Assembly: GCA_036172665.1 (NCBI GenBank)
Contig: CM069873.1
Location: forward strand, 36,012,001-36,076,000
Direction of reading: 5' to 3'
Length of the DNA stretch: 64,000 nucleotides
Source of the DNA: Prosopocoilus inquinatus
Taxonomy: Eukaryota > Arthropoda > Insecta > Coleoptera > Lucanidae
Shown here: positions 51,002 through 63,964 of the stretch, one piece after another
Layout: each line of letters starts with the position of its first letter
Numbering within the stretch: position 1 is the stretch's first letter
Program-made: the position numbers and the translations under genes
The notes under the pieces: model-generated
Database searches by the model: none
Told to the model about the DNA's origin: nothing
The model's input: only the letters and a program-made list of their open reading frames with translations

Positions 51002-52342
51002 GTACTATCGTTGTTCCTGTGATATATCTAATCGATCCTTACTCATCTATCATGTTATTTGACGTTTGGATGGACTCCAGTAACTCTGATGTGAGATACA
51101 ATGTTCTCGGACGCAGCAGAAGCTGGAAATAGTTTTAAACGAAACAACACGCATTAGCGTTGTTCCTGTGATGTATCTAATCGATCCTTACTCATCTATC
51201 ATGTTATTTGGCGTCTCGATGGACTCCAGTAACTCTGATGTGAGATACAAAGTTTTCGGACGCAGCAGAAGCTGGAAATAGTTTTAAACGAAACAACACG
51301 TATTAGCGTTGTTCCTGTGATGTATCTAATCGATCCTTATTTATTTATCATGTTATTTGACGTATCGATGGACTCTAGTAACTCTGAGGTGAGATACGAA
51401 GTTTTTGGGCGCAGCAGGACCTGGAAATAGTTTTAAACGAAGCAACACGTATTAGCGTTGTTCCTGTGATGTATCTAATAGATCCTTACTTAGCTACTAT
51501 GTTATTTGACGTTTCGATGGACTCCAGTAACTCTAATGTGAGATACAAAATTTTCGGACGCAGCAGAAGCTGGAAATAGTTTTAAACGAAACAACACACA
51601 TTAGCGTTGTTTCTGTGCTGTATCTAATTGATCCTTACTTATCTATCATCTTATTTGACGTTTCGATGGACTCCAGTAACTCTGACGTGAGATACAAAGT
51701 TTTCGGACGCAGCAGAAGCTGGAAATAGTTTTGAACGAAACAACACGTATTAGCGTTGTTCCTGTGATGTATCTAATCGATCCTTACTTAGCTACTATGT
51801 TATTTGACGTTTCGATGGACTCCAATAACTCTGATGTGAGATACAAAGTTTTCGGACGCAGCAGAAGCTGGAAATAGTTTTAAACGAAACAACACGCATT
51901 AGCGTTGTTCCTGTGATGTATCTAATCGATCCTTACTCATCTATCATTATATTTGACGTTTGGATGGACTACAGTAACTCTGATGTCAGATACAAAGTTT
52001 ACGGACGCAGCAGAAGCTGGAAATAGTTTTAAACGAAACAACACGCATTAGCGTTGTTCCTGTGATGTATCTAATCGATCCTTACTCATCTATCATGTTA
52101 TTTGGCGTTTCGATGGACTCCAGAAACTTTGATGTGAGATACGAAGTTTTCGGACGCAGCAGAAGCTGGAAATAGTTTTAAATGAAACAACACGCATTAG
52201 CGTTGTTCCTGTGATGTATCTAATGGATCCTTACTCATCTATCATGTTATTTGACGTTTCGATGGACTCTAGTAACTCTGATGTGAGATACGAAGTTTTT
52301 GGACGCAGCTGAAGCTGGAAATAGTTTTAAATGAAACAACAC
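51002..52342. repeat. 9-monomer module k, copy 2
   Basis: It follows 47426-48617 at an offset of 3,576 bp (24 x 149) up to the G unit. That unit then ends 'gcagcagaag' and a further B unit with 'gcagctgaag' (52194) is added. The extra unit compensates for the one lost in the preceding module, so the two 25-monomer cassettes have equal length. Confidence 0.92.
51598..51746 (+). repeat. Subtype K monomer, copy 4
   Basis: It lies 3,576 bp (24 x 149) after the unit at 48022 and has the same diagnostic spellings. Confidence 0.92.
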
Positions 52343-55300
52343 GTACTAGCGTTGTTCCTGTGATATATCTAATCGATCCTTACTCATCTATCATGTTATT
52401 TGACGTTTGGATGGACTCCAGTAACTCTGATGTGAGGTACAAAGTTTTCGGACGCAGCAGAAGCTGGAAATAGTTTTAAATGAAACAACACGCATTAGCG
52501 TTGTTCCTGTGATGTATCTAATGGATCCTTACTCATCTATCATGTTATTTGACGTTTCGATGGACTCTAGTAACTCTGAGGTGAGATACGAAGTTTTTGG
52601 ACGCAGCAGGAGCTGGAAATAGTTTTAAACGAAACAACACGTATTAGCGTTGTTCCTGTGATGTATCTAATCGATCCTTACTCATCTATCATGTTATTTG
52701 ACGTTTGGATGGACTCCAGTAACTCTGATGTGAGATACAATGTTCTCGGACGCAGCAGAAGCTGGAAATAGTTTTGAACGAAACAACACGTATTAGCGTT
52801 GTTCCTGTGATGTATCTAATCGATCCTTACTCATCTATCATGTTATTTGACGTTTGGATGAACTCCAGTAACTCTGATGTGAGATACAAAGTTTTCGGAC
52901 GCAGCAGAAGCTGGAAATAGTTTTAAACGAAACAACACGCATTACCGTTGTTCCTGTGATGTATCTAATCGATCCTTACTCATCTATCATGTTATTTGGC
53001 GTCTCGATGGACTCCAGTAACTCTGATGTGAGATACAAAGTTTTCGGACGCAGCAGAAGCTGGAAATAGTTTTAATCGAAACAACACGCATTAGCGTTGT
53101 TCCTGTGATGTATCTAATCGATCCTTACTCATCTATCATGTTATTTGACGTTTGGATGGACTCCAGTAACTCTGATGTGAGATACAAAGTTCTCGGACGC
53201 AGCAGAAGCTGGAAATAGTTTTGAACGAAACAACACGTATTAGCGTTGTTCCTGTGGTGTATCTAATCGATCCTTATTTATTTATCATGTTATTTGACGT
53301 ATCGATGGACTCTAGTAACTCTGATGTGAGATACGAAGTTTTTGGGCGCAGCAGGACCTGGAAATAGTTTTAAACGAAGCAACACGTATTAGCGTTGTTC
53401 CTGTGATGTATCTAATAGATCCTTACTTATCTATCATGTTATTTGACGTTTGGATGGACTCCAGTAACTCTAATGTGAGATACGAAATTTTCGGGCGCAG
53501 CAGAAGCTGGAAATAGTTTTAAACGAAACAACACGCATTACCGTTGTTCCTGTGATGTATCTAATCGATCCTTACTCATCTATCATGTTATTTGGCGTCT
53601 CGATGGGCTCCAGTAACTCTGACTTGAGATACAAAGATTTCGGACGCAGCAGAAGCTGGAAATAGTTTTAAACGAAACAACACGCATTAGCGTTGTTCCT
53701 GTGATGTATCTAATCGATCCTTACTCATCTATCATGTTATTTGGCGTCTCGATGGACTCCAGTAACTCTGATGTGAGATACAAAGTTTTCGGACGCAGCA
53801 GAAGCTGGAAATAGTTTTAAACGAAACAACACGTATTAGCGTTGTTCCTGTGATGTATCTAATCGATCCTTATTTATTTATCATGTTATTTGACGTATCG
53901 ATGGACTCTAGTAACTCTGAGGTGAGATACGAAGTTTTTGGGCGCAGCAGGACCTGGAAATAGTTTTAAACGAAGCAACACGTATTAGCGTTGTTCCTGT
54001 GATGTATCTAATAGATCCTTACTTAGCTACTATGTTATTTGACGTTTCGATGGACTCCAGTAACTCTAATGTGAGATACGAAATTTTCGGACGCAGCAGA
54101 AGCTGGAAATAGTTTTGAACGAAACAACACGCATTAGCGTTGTTCCTGTGATGTATCTAATCGATCCTTACTCATCTATCATGTTATTTGACGTTTCGAT
54201 GGACTCCAGTAACTCTAATGTGAGATACGAAATTTTCGGGCGCAGCAGAAGCTGGAAATAGTTTTAAACGAAACAACACGCATTAGCGTTGTTCCTGTGA
54301 TGTATCTAATCGATCCTTACTCATCTATCATGTTATTTGACGTTTCGATGGACTCCAGTAACTCTAATGTGAGATACGAAATTTTCGGACGCAGCAGAAG
54401 CTGGAAATAGTTTTAAACGAAACAACACGCATTAGCGTTGTTCCTGTGATGTATCTAATCGATCCTTACTCATCTATCATGTTATTTGACGTTTCGATGG
54501 ACTCTAGTAACTCTGATGTGAGATACGAAGTTTCTGGACGCAGCAGGAGCTGGAAATAGTTTTAAACGAAACAACACGTATTAGCGTTGTTCCTGTGATG
54601 TATCTAATCGATCGTTACTCATCTATCATGTTATTTGACGTTTGGATGGACTCCAGTAACTCTGATGTGAGATACAAAGTTCTCGGACGCAGCAGAAGCT
54701 GGAAATAGTTTTGAACGAAACAACACGTACTAGCGTTGTTCCTGTGATGTATCTAATCGATCCTTACTTATCTATCATGTTATTTGACGTTTGGATGGAC
54801 TCCAGTAACTCTGATGTGAGATACAAAATTTTCGGACGCAGCAGAAGCTGGAAATAGTTTTAAACGAAACAACACACATTAGCGTTGTTTCTGTGCTGTA
54901 TCTAATTGATCCTTACTTATCTATCTTCTTATTTGACGTTTCGATGGACTCCAGTAACTCTGACGTGAGATACAAAGTTTTCGGACGCAGCAGAAGCTGG
55001 AAATAGTTTTGAACGAAACAACACGTATTAGCGTTGTTCCTGTGATGTATCTAATCGATCCTTACTTAGCTACTATGTTATTTGACGTTTCGATGGACTC
55101 CAATAACTCTGATGTGAGATACAAAGTTTTCGGACGCAGCAGAAGCTGGAAATAGTTTTAAACGAAACAACACGCATTAGCGTTGTTCCTGTGATGTATC
55201 TAATCGATCCTTACTCATCTGTCATTATATTTGACGTTTGGATGGACTACAGTAACTCTGATGTCAGATACAAAGTTTACGGACGCAGCAGAAGCTGGAA

Positions 55301-55471
55301 ATAGTTTTAAACGAAACAACACGCATTAGCGTTGTTCCTGTGATGTATTTAATCGATCCTTACTCATCTATCATGTTATTTGGCGTTTCGATGGACTCCA
55401 GAAACTTTGATGTGAGATACGAAGTTTTTGGACGCAGCTGAAGCTGGAAATAGTTTTAAATGAAACAACAC
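52343..55471. repeat. 21-monomer module p, copy 2
   Basis: It repeats 40572-43700. The offset is 11,771 bp at the start, 11,920 bp after one extra unit (52790, with 'gatgaactcc'), and returns to 11,771 at the end, because the last G and B units are fused into one chimera at 55323. Rare shared spellings include 'cctgtggtg', 'gatgggctcc', 'gaagtttctgg', 'atcgttactc' and 'ctgtcatt'. Confidence 0.93.
54876..55024 (+). repeat. Subtype K monomer, copy 5
   Basis: It lies 11,920 bp (80 x 149) after the unit at 42956 and shares its 'tatcttctta' spelling, in agreement with the duplication of module p. Confidence 0.92.
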
Positions 55472-56663
55472 GTACTAGCGTTGTTCCTGTGATATATCTA
55501 ATCGATCCTTACTCATCTATCATGTTATTTGACGTTTGGATGGACTCCAGTAACTCTGATGTGAGGTACAAAGTTTTCGGACGCAGCAGAAGCTGGAAAT
55601 AGTTTTAAATGAAACAACACGCATTAGCGTTGTTCCTGTGATGTATCTAATGGATCCTTACTCATCTATCATGTTATTTGACGTTTCGATGGACTCTAGT
55701 AACTCTGATGTGAGATACGAAGTTTTTGGACGCAGCAGGAACTGGAAATAGTTTTAAACGAAACAACACGTATTAGCGTTGTTCCTGTGATGTATCTAAT
55801 CGATCCTTACTCATCTATCATGTTATTTGACGTTTGGATGGACTCCAGTAACTCTGATGTGAGATACAATGTTCTCGGACGCAGCAGAAGCTGGAAATAG
55901 TTTTAAACGAAACAACACGCATTACCGTTGTTCCTGTGATGTATCTAATCGATCCTTACTCATCTATCATGTTATTTGGCGTCTCGATGGACTCCAGTAA
56001 CTCTGATGTGAGATACAAAGTTTTCGGACGCAGCAGAAGCTGGAAATAGTTTTAATCGAAACAACACGCATTAGCGTTGTTCCTGTGATGTATCTAATCG
56101 ATCCTTACTCATCTATCATGTTATTTGGCGTTTCGATGGACTCCAGTAACTCTGATGTGAGATACAAAGTTTTCGGACGCAGCAGAAGCTGGAAATAGTT
56201 TTGAACAAAACAACACGTATTAGCGTTGTTCCTGTGATGTATCTAATCGATCCTTACTTAGCTACTATGTTATTTGACGTTTCGATGGACTCCAATAACT
56301 CTGATGTGAGATACAAAGTTTTCGGACGCAGCAGAAGCTGGAAATAGTTTTAAACGAAACAACACGCATTAGCGTTGTTCCTGTGATGTATCTAATCGAT
56401 CCTTACTCATCTATCATTATATTTGACGTTTGGATGGACTACAGTAACTCTGATGTGAGATACAAAGTTTACGGACGCAGCAGAAGCTGGAAATAGTTAA
56501 AATCGAAACAACACGCATTAGCGTTGTTCCTGTGATGTATCTAATCGATCCTTACTCATCTATCATGTTATTTGGCGTTTCGATGGACTCCAGAAACTTT
56601 GATGTGAGATACGAAGTTCTCGGACGCAGCTGAAGCTGGAAATAGTTTTAAATGAAACAACAC
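55472..56663. repeat. 8-monomer module q, copy 2
   Basis: It repeats 43701-44892 unit for unit at an offset of 11,771 bp, including 'gcaggaactgg' and 'gaacaaaac'. It differs at the end of C ('agttaaaatcg' near 56495). Confidence 0.93.
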
Positions 56664-58004
56664 GTACTAGCGTTGTTCCTGTGATATATCTAATCGATCC
56701 TTACTCATCTATCATGTTATTTGACGTTTGGATGGACTCCAGTAACTCTGATGTGAGGTACAAAGTTTTCGGACGCAGCAGAAGCTGGAAATAGTTTTAA
56801 ATGAAACAACACCCATTAGCGTTGTTCCTGTGATGTATCTAATGGATCCTTACTCATCTATCATGTTATTTGACGTTTCGATGGACTCTAGTAACTCTGA
56901 TGTGAGATACGAAGTTTTTGGACGCAGCAGGAGCTGGAAATAGTTTTAAACTAAACAACACGTATTAGCGTTGTTCCTGTGATGTATCTAATCGATCCTT
57001 ACTCATCTATCATGTTATTTGACGTTTGGATGGACTCCAGTAACTCTGATGTGAGATACAATGTTCTCGGACGCAGCAGAAGCTGGAAATAGTTTTGAAC
57101 GAAACAACACGTATTAGCGTTGTTCCTGTGATGTATCTAATCGATCCTTACTCATCTATCATGTTATTTGACGTTTGGATGGACTCCAGTAACTCTGATG
57201 TGAGATACAAAGTATTCGGACGCAGCAGAAGCTGGAAATAGTTTTAAACGAAACAACACGCATTAGCGTTGTTCCTGTGATGTATCTAATCGATCCTTAC
57301 TCATCTATCATGTTATTTGGCGTTTCGATGGACTCCAGTAACTCTGATGTGAGATACAAAGTTTTCGGACGCAGCAGAAGCTGGAAATAGTTTTGAACGA
57401 AACAACACGTATTAGCGTTGTTCCTGTGATGTATCTAATCGATCCTTACTTAGCTACTATGTTATTTGACGTTTCGATGGACTCCAATAACTCTGATGTG
57501 AGATACAAAGTTTTCGGACGCAGCAGAAGCTGGAAATACTTTTAAACGAAACAACACGCAATAGCGTTGTTCCTGTGATGTATCTAATCGATCCTTACTC
57601 ATCTATCATTATATTTGACGTTTGGATGGACTACAGTAACTCTGATGTGAGATACAAAGTTTACGGACGCAGCAGAAGCTGGAAATAGTTTTAATCGAAA
57701 CAACACGCATTAGCGTTGTTCCTGTGATGTATCTAATCGATCCTTACTCATCTATCATGTTACTTGGCGTCTCGATAGACTCCAGTAACTCTGATGTGAG
57801 ATACAAAGTTTTCGGACGCAGCAGAAGCTGGAAATAGTTTTAAACGAAACAACACGCATTAGCGTTGTTCCTGTGATGTATCTAATGGATCCTTACTCAT
57901 CTATCATGTTATTTGGCGTTTCGATGGACTCCAGAAACTTTGATGTGAGATACGAAGTTCTCGGACGCAGCTGAAGCTGGAAATAGTTTTAAATGAAACA
58001 ACAC
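56664..58004. repeat. 9-monomer module r, altered copy
   Basis: It starts like 44893 and 48618 ('aatactttt' and 'gcaatagcg' are present), but its marker has 'cttactcatc', the second unit ends 'aaactaaac', and the C unit has 'gtgagatac' and ends 'aatcg'. The last two units are an F-like unit with 'gatagactcc' (57707) and a G unit with 'aatggatcc' (57856), unlike the other two copies. Confidence 0.92.
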
Positions 58005-61000
58005 GTACTAGCGTTGTTCCTGTGATATATCTAATCGATCCTTACTCATCTATCATGTTATTTGACGTTTGGATGGACTCCAGTAACTCTGATGTGAGGT
58101 ACAAAGTTTTCGGACGCAGCAGAAGCTGGAAATAGTTTTAAATGAAACTACACGCATTAGCGTTGTTCCTGTGATGTATCTAATGGATCCTTACTCATCT
58201 ATCATGTTATTTGACGTTTCGATGGACTCTAGTATCTCTGATGTGAGATACGAAGTTTTTGGACGCAGCAGGAGCTGGAAATAGTTTTAAACGAAACAAC
58301 ACGTATTAGCGTTGTTCCTGTGATGTATCTAATCGATCCTTACTCATCTATCATGTTATTTGACGTTTGGATGGACTCCAGTAACTCTGATGTGAGATAC
58401 AATGTTCACGGACGCAGCAGAAGCTGGAAATAGTTTTGAACGAAACAACACGTATTAGCGTTGTTCCTGTGATGTATCTGATCGATCCTTACTCATCTAT
58501 CATGTTATTTGACGTTTGGATGGACTCCAGTAACTCTGATGTGAGATACAAAGTTTTCGGACGCAGCAGAAGCTGGAAATAGTTTTAAACGAAGCAACAC
58601 GCATTACCGTTGTTCCTGTGATGTATCTAATCGATCCTTACTCATCTATCATGTTATTTGGCGTCTCGATGGACTCCAGTAACTCTGATGTGAGATACAA
58701 AGTTTTCGGACGCAGCAGAAGCTGGAAATAGTTTTAATCGAAACAACACGCATTAGCGTTGTTCCTGTGATGTATATAATCGATCCTTACTCATCTATCA
58801 TGTTATTTGACGTTTGGATGGACTCCAGTAGCTCTGATGTGAGATACAAAGTTCTCGGACGCAGCAGAAGCTGGAAATAGTTTTGAACGAAACAACGCGT
58901 ATTAGCGTTGTTCCTGTGATGTATCTAATCGATCCTTACTTATCTACTATGTTATTTGACGTTTCGATGGACTCTAGTAACTCTGATGTGAGATACGAAA
59001 TTTTCGATCGTAGCAGAATCTGGAAATAGTTTTAAATGAAACAACACGCATTAGCGTTGTCCCTGTGATGTATCTAATCGATCCTTACTCATCTATCATG
59101 TTATTTGACGTTTGGATGGACTCCAGTAACTCTGATGTGAGATACAAAGTTTTCGGACGCAGCAGGAGCTGGAAATAGTTTTAAACGAAACAACACGCAT
59201 TAGCGTTGTTCCTGTGATTTATCTAATCGATCCTTACTCATCTATCATGTTATTTGACGTTTGAATGGACTCCAGTAACTCTGATGTGAGATACAAAGTT
59301 CTCGGACGCAGCAGAAGCTGGAAATAGTTTTGAACGAAACAACACGTATTAGCGTTGTTCCTGTGATGTATCTAATCGATCCTTACTTATCTACTATGTT
59401 ATTTGACGTTTCGATGGACTCCAGTAACTCTGATGTGAGAGACGAAATTTTCGAACGCAGCAGAATCTGGAAATAGTTTTAAGTGAAACAACACGCATTA
59501 GCGTTGTTCCTGTGATGTATCTAATCGATCCTTACTCATCTATCATGTTATTTGACGTTTGGATGGACTCCAGTTCCTCTGATGTGAGATAAAAAGTTCT
59601 CGGACGCAGCAGAAGCTGGAAATAGTTTTAAACGAAACAACACGCATTAGCGTTGTTCCTGTGATGTATCTAATCGATCCTTACTCACCTATCATGTTAT
59701 TTGACGTTTCGATGGACTCTAGTAACTCTGATGTGAGATACGAAGTTTTTGGACGCAGCAGGAGCTGGAAATAGTTTTAAACGAAACAACACGTATTAGC
59801 GTTGTTCCTGTGATGTATCTAATCGATCCTTACTCATCTATCATGTTATTTGACGTTTGGATGGACTCCAGTAACTCTGATGTGAGATACAAAGTTTTCG
59901 GACGCAGCAGAAGCTGGAAATAGTTTTAAACGAAACAACACGTATTAGCGTTGTTCCTGTGATGCATCTAATCGATCCTTACTCATCTATCATGTTATTT
60001 GACGTTTGGATGGACTCCAGTAACTCTGATGTGAGATACAATGTTCTCGGACGCAGCAGAAGCTGGAAATAGTTTTAAACGAAACAACACGCATTACCGT
60101 TGTTCCTGTGATGTATCTAATCGATCCTTACTCATCTATCATGTTATTTGGCGTCTCGATGGACTCCAGTAACTCTGATGTGAGATACAAAGTTTTCGGA
60201 CGCAGCAGAAGCTGGAAATAGTTTTAATCGAAACAACACGCATTAGCGTTGTTCCTGTGATGTATCTAATCGATCCTTACTCATCTATCATGTTATTTGA
60301 CGTTTCGATGGACTCCAGTAACTCTAATGTGAGATACGAAATTTTCGATCGTAGCAGAATCTGGAAATAGTTTTAAATGAAACAACACGCATTAGCGTTG
60401 TTCCTGTGATGTATCTAATCGATCCTTACTCATCTATCATGTTATTTGACGTTTGGATGGACTCCAGTAACTCTGATGTGAGATACAAAGTTCTCGGACG
60501 CAGCAGAAGCTGGAAATAGTTTTGAACGAAACAACACGTATTAGCGTTGTTCCTGTGATGTATCTAATCGATCCTCACTCATCTATCATGTTATTTGACG
60601 TTTGGATGGACTCCAGTAACTCTGATGTGAGATACAAAGTTTTCGGACGCAGCAGAAGCTGGAAATAGTTTTAAACGAAACAACACGCATTACCGTTGTT
60701 CCTGTGATGTATCTAATCGATCCTTACTCATCTATCATGTTATTTGACGTTTCGATGGACTCCAGTAACTCTAATGTGAGATACGAAATTTTCGGGCGCA
60801 GCAGAAGCTGGAAATAGTTTTAAACGAAACAACACGCATTAGCGTTGTTCCTGTGATGTTTCTAATGGATCCTTACTCATCTATCATGTTATTTGACGTT
60901 TCGATGGACTCCAGAAACTTTGATGTGAGATACGAAGTTTTCGGACGCAGCAGAAGCTGGAAATAGTTTTAAATGAAACAACACGCATTAGCGTTGTTCC

Positions 61001-63219
61001 TGTGATGTATCTAATGGATCCTTACTCATCTATCATGTTATTTGACGTTTCGATGGACTCTAGTACCTCTGATGTGAGATATGAAGTTTTTGGACGCAGC
61101 AGGAGCTGGAAATAGTTTTAAACGAAACAACACGTATTAGCGTTGTTCCTGTGATGTATCTAATCGATCCTTATTTATTTATCATGTTATTTGACGTATC
61201 GATGGACTCTAGTAACTCTGATGTGAGATACAAAGTTTTCGGACGCAGCAGAAGCTGGAAATAGTTTTAGTCGAAACAACACGCATTAGCGTTGTTCCTG
61301 TGATGTATCTAATAGATCCTTACTTAGCTACTATGTTATTTGACGTTTCGATGGACTCCAGTAACTCTAATGTGAGATACGAAATTTTCGGACGCAGCAG
61401 AAGCTGGAAATAGTTTTAAACGAAACAACACGCATTAGCGTTGTTCCTGTGATGTATCTAATCGATCCTTACTCATCTATCATGTTATTTGACGTTTCGA
61501 TGGACTCCAGTAACTCTAATGTGAGATACGAAATTTTCGGACGCAGCAGAAGCTGGAAATAGTTTTAAACGAAACAACACGCATTAGCGTTGTTCCTGTG
61601 ATGTATCTAATCGATCCTTACTCATCTATCATGTTATTTGACGTTTCGATGGACTCCAGTAACTCTAATGTGAGATACGAAATTTTCGGACGCAGCAGAA
61701 GCTGGAAATAGTTTTAAACGAAACAACACGCATTAGCGTTGTTCCTGTGATGTATCTAATCGATCCTTACTCATCTATCATGTTATTTGACGTTTCGATG
61801 GACTCTAGTAACTCTGATGTGAGATACGAAGTTTTTGGACGCAGCAGGAGCTGGAAATAGTTTTAAACGAAACAACACGTATTAGCGTTGTTCCTGTGAT
61901 GTATCTAATCGATCCTTACTCATCTATCATGTTATTTGACGTTTGGATGGACTCCAGTAACTCTGATGTGAGATACAAAGTTCTCTGACGCAGCAGAAGC
62001 TGGAAATAGTTTTGAACGAAACAACACGTATTGGCGTTGTTCCTGTGATGTATCTAATCGATCCTTACTTATCTATCATGTTATTTGACGTTTGGATGGA
62101 CTCCAGTAACTCTGATGTGAGATACAAAATTTTCGGACGCAGCAGAAGCTGGAAATAGTTTTAAACGAAACAACACGCATTACCGTTGTTCCTGTGATGT
62201 ATCTAATGGATCCTTACTCATCTATCATGTTATTTGACGTTTCGATGGACTCCAGAAACTTTGATGTGAGATACGAAGTTTTCGGACGCAGCAGAAGCTG
62301 GAAACAGTTTTAAATGAAACAACACGCATTAGCGTTGTTCCTGTGATGTATCTAATGGATCCTTACTCATCTATCATGTTATTTGACGTTTCGATGGACT
62401 CTAGTACCTCTGATGTGAGATATGAAGTTTTTGGACGCAGCAGGAGCTGGAAATAGTTTTAAACGAAACAACACGTATTAGCGTTGTTCCTGTGATGTAT
62501 CTAATCGATCCTTATTTATTTATCATGTTATTTGACGTATCGATGAACTCTAGTAACTCTGATGTGAGATACGAAGTTTTTGGGCGCAGCAGGACCTGGA
62601 AATAGTTTTAAACGAAGCAACACGTATTAGCGTTGTTCCTGTGATGTATCTAATAGATCCTTACTTAGCTACTATGTTATTTGACGTTTCGATGGACTCC
62701 AGTAACTCTAATGTGAGATACGAAATTTTCGGACACAGCAGAAGCTGGAAATAGTTTTAAACGAAACAACACGCATTAGCGTTGTTCCTGTGATGTATCT
62801 AATCGATCCTTACTCATCTATCATTATATTTGACGTTTGGATGGACTACAGTAACTCTGATGTCAGATACAAAGTTTACGGACGCAGCAGAAGCTGGAAA
62901 TAGTTTTAAACGAAACAACACGCATTAGCGTTGTTCCTGTGATGTATCTAATCGATCCTTACTCATCTATCATGTTATTTGGCGTTTCGATGGACTCCAG
63001 AAACTTTGATGTGAGATACGAAGTTTTCGGACGCAGCAGAAGCTGGAAATAGTTTTAAATAAAACAACACGCATTAGCGTTGTTCCTGTGATGTATCTAA
63101 TGGATCCTTACTCATCTATCATGTTATTTGACGTTTCGATGGACTCTAGTAACTCTGATGTGAGATACGAAGTTTTTGGACGCAGCTGAAGCTGGAAATA
63201 GTTTTAAATGAAACAACAC
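58005..63219. repeat. 35-monomer block returning to the long HOR order
   Basis: Units at 58303-59791 reproduce, with gaps, diagnostic monomers of 26665-31431 ('caatgttcacgg', 'gtatataatcg', 'gtgatttatc', 'gagagacg', 'cacctatc'). A chimera at 60240 leads into 60389-63219, which follows the long HOR from its unit at 2533 through J, G, E and a further G, E, J series to C, G and B. Length is exactly 35 x 149. Confidence 0.92.
60240..60388 (+). repeat. J/I chimeric monomer
   Basis: The front has J features ('tttcgatgg', 'ctctaatgtg') and the back has I features ('cgatcgtagcagaatc'). The two subtypes share 'gagatacgaaattttcg', so the exchange can be placed within or beside that shared stretch. Confidence 0.88.
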
Positions 63220-63964
63220 GTACTAGCGTTGTTCCTGTGATATATCTAATCGATCCTTACTCATCTATCATGTTATTTGACGTTTGGATGGACTCCAGTA
63301 ACTCTGATGTGAGGTACAAAGTTTTCGGACGCAGCAGAAGCTGGAAATAGTTTTAAATGAAACAACACGCATTAGCGTTGTTCCTGTGATGTATCTAATG
63401 GATCCTTACTCATCTATCATGTTATTTGACGTTTCGATGGACTCTAGTAACTCTGATGTGAGATACGAAGTTTTTGGACGCAGCAGGAACTGGAAATAGT
63501 TTTAAACGAAACAACACGTATTAGCGTTGTTCCTGTGATGTATCTAATCGATCCTTACTCATCTATCATGTTATTTGACGTTTGGATGGACTCCAGTAAC
63601 TCTGATGTGAGATACAATGTTCTCGGACGCAGCAGAAGCTGGAAATAGTTTTAAACGAAACAACACGCATTACCGTTGTTCCCGTGATGTATCTAATCGA
63701 TCCTTACTCATCTATCATGTTATTTGGCGTCTCGATGGACTCCAGTAACTCTGATGTGAGATACAAAGTTTTCGGACGCAGCAGAAGCTGGAAATAGTTT
63801 TAATCGAAACAACACGCATTAGCGTTGTTCCTGTGATGTATCTAATCGATCCTTACTCATCTATCATGTTATTTGGCGTTTCGATGGACTCCAGTAACTC
63901 TGATGTGAGATACAAAGTTTTCGGACGCAGCAGAAGCTGGAAATAGTTTTGAACAAAACAACAC
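63220..63964. repeat. Start of a third module q (five complete monomers)
   Basis: It follows 43701 and 55472: A, B with 'gcaggaactgg', 'caatgttctcgg', F after 'attaccg' with the private change 'gttcccgtg', and a 'ggcgtttcg' unit ending 'gaacaaaac'. The module continues past the window. Confidence 0.92.
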
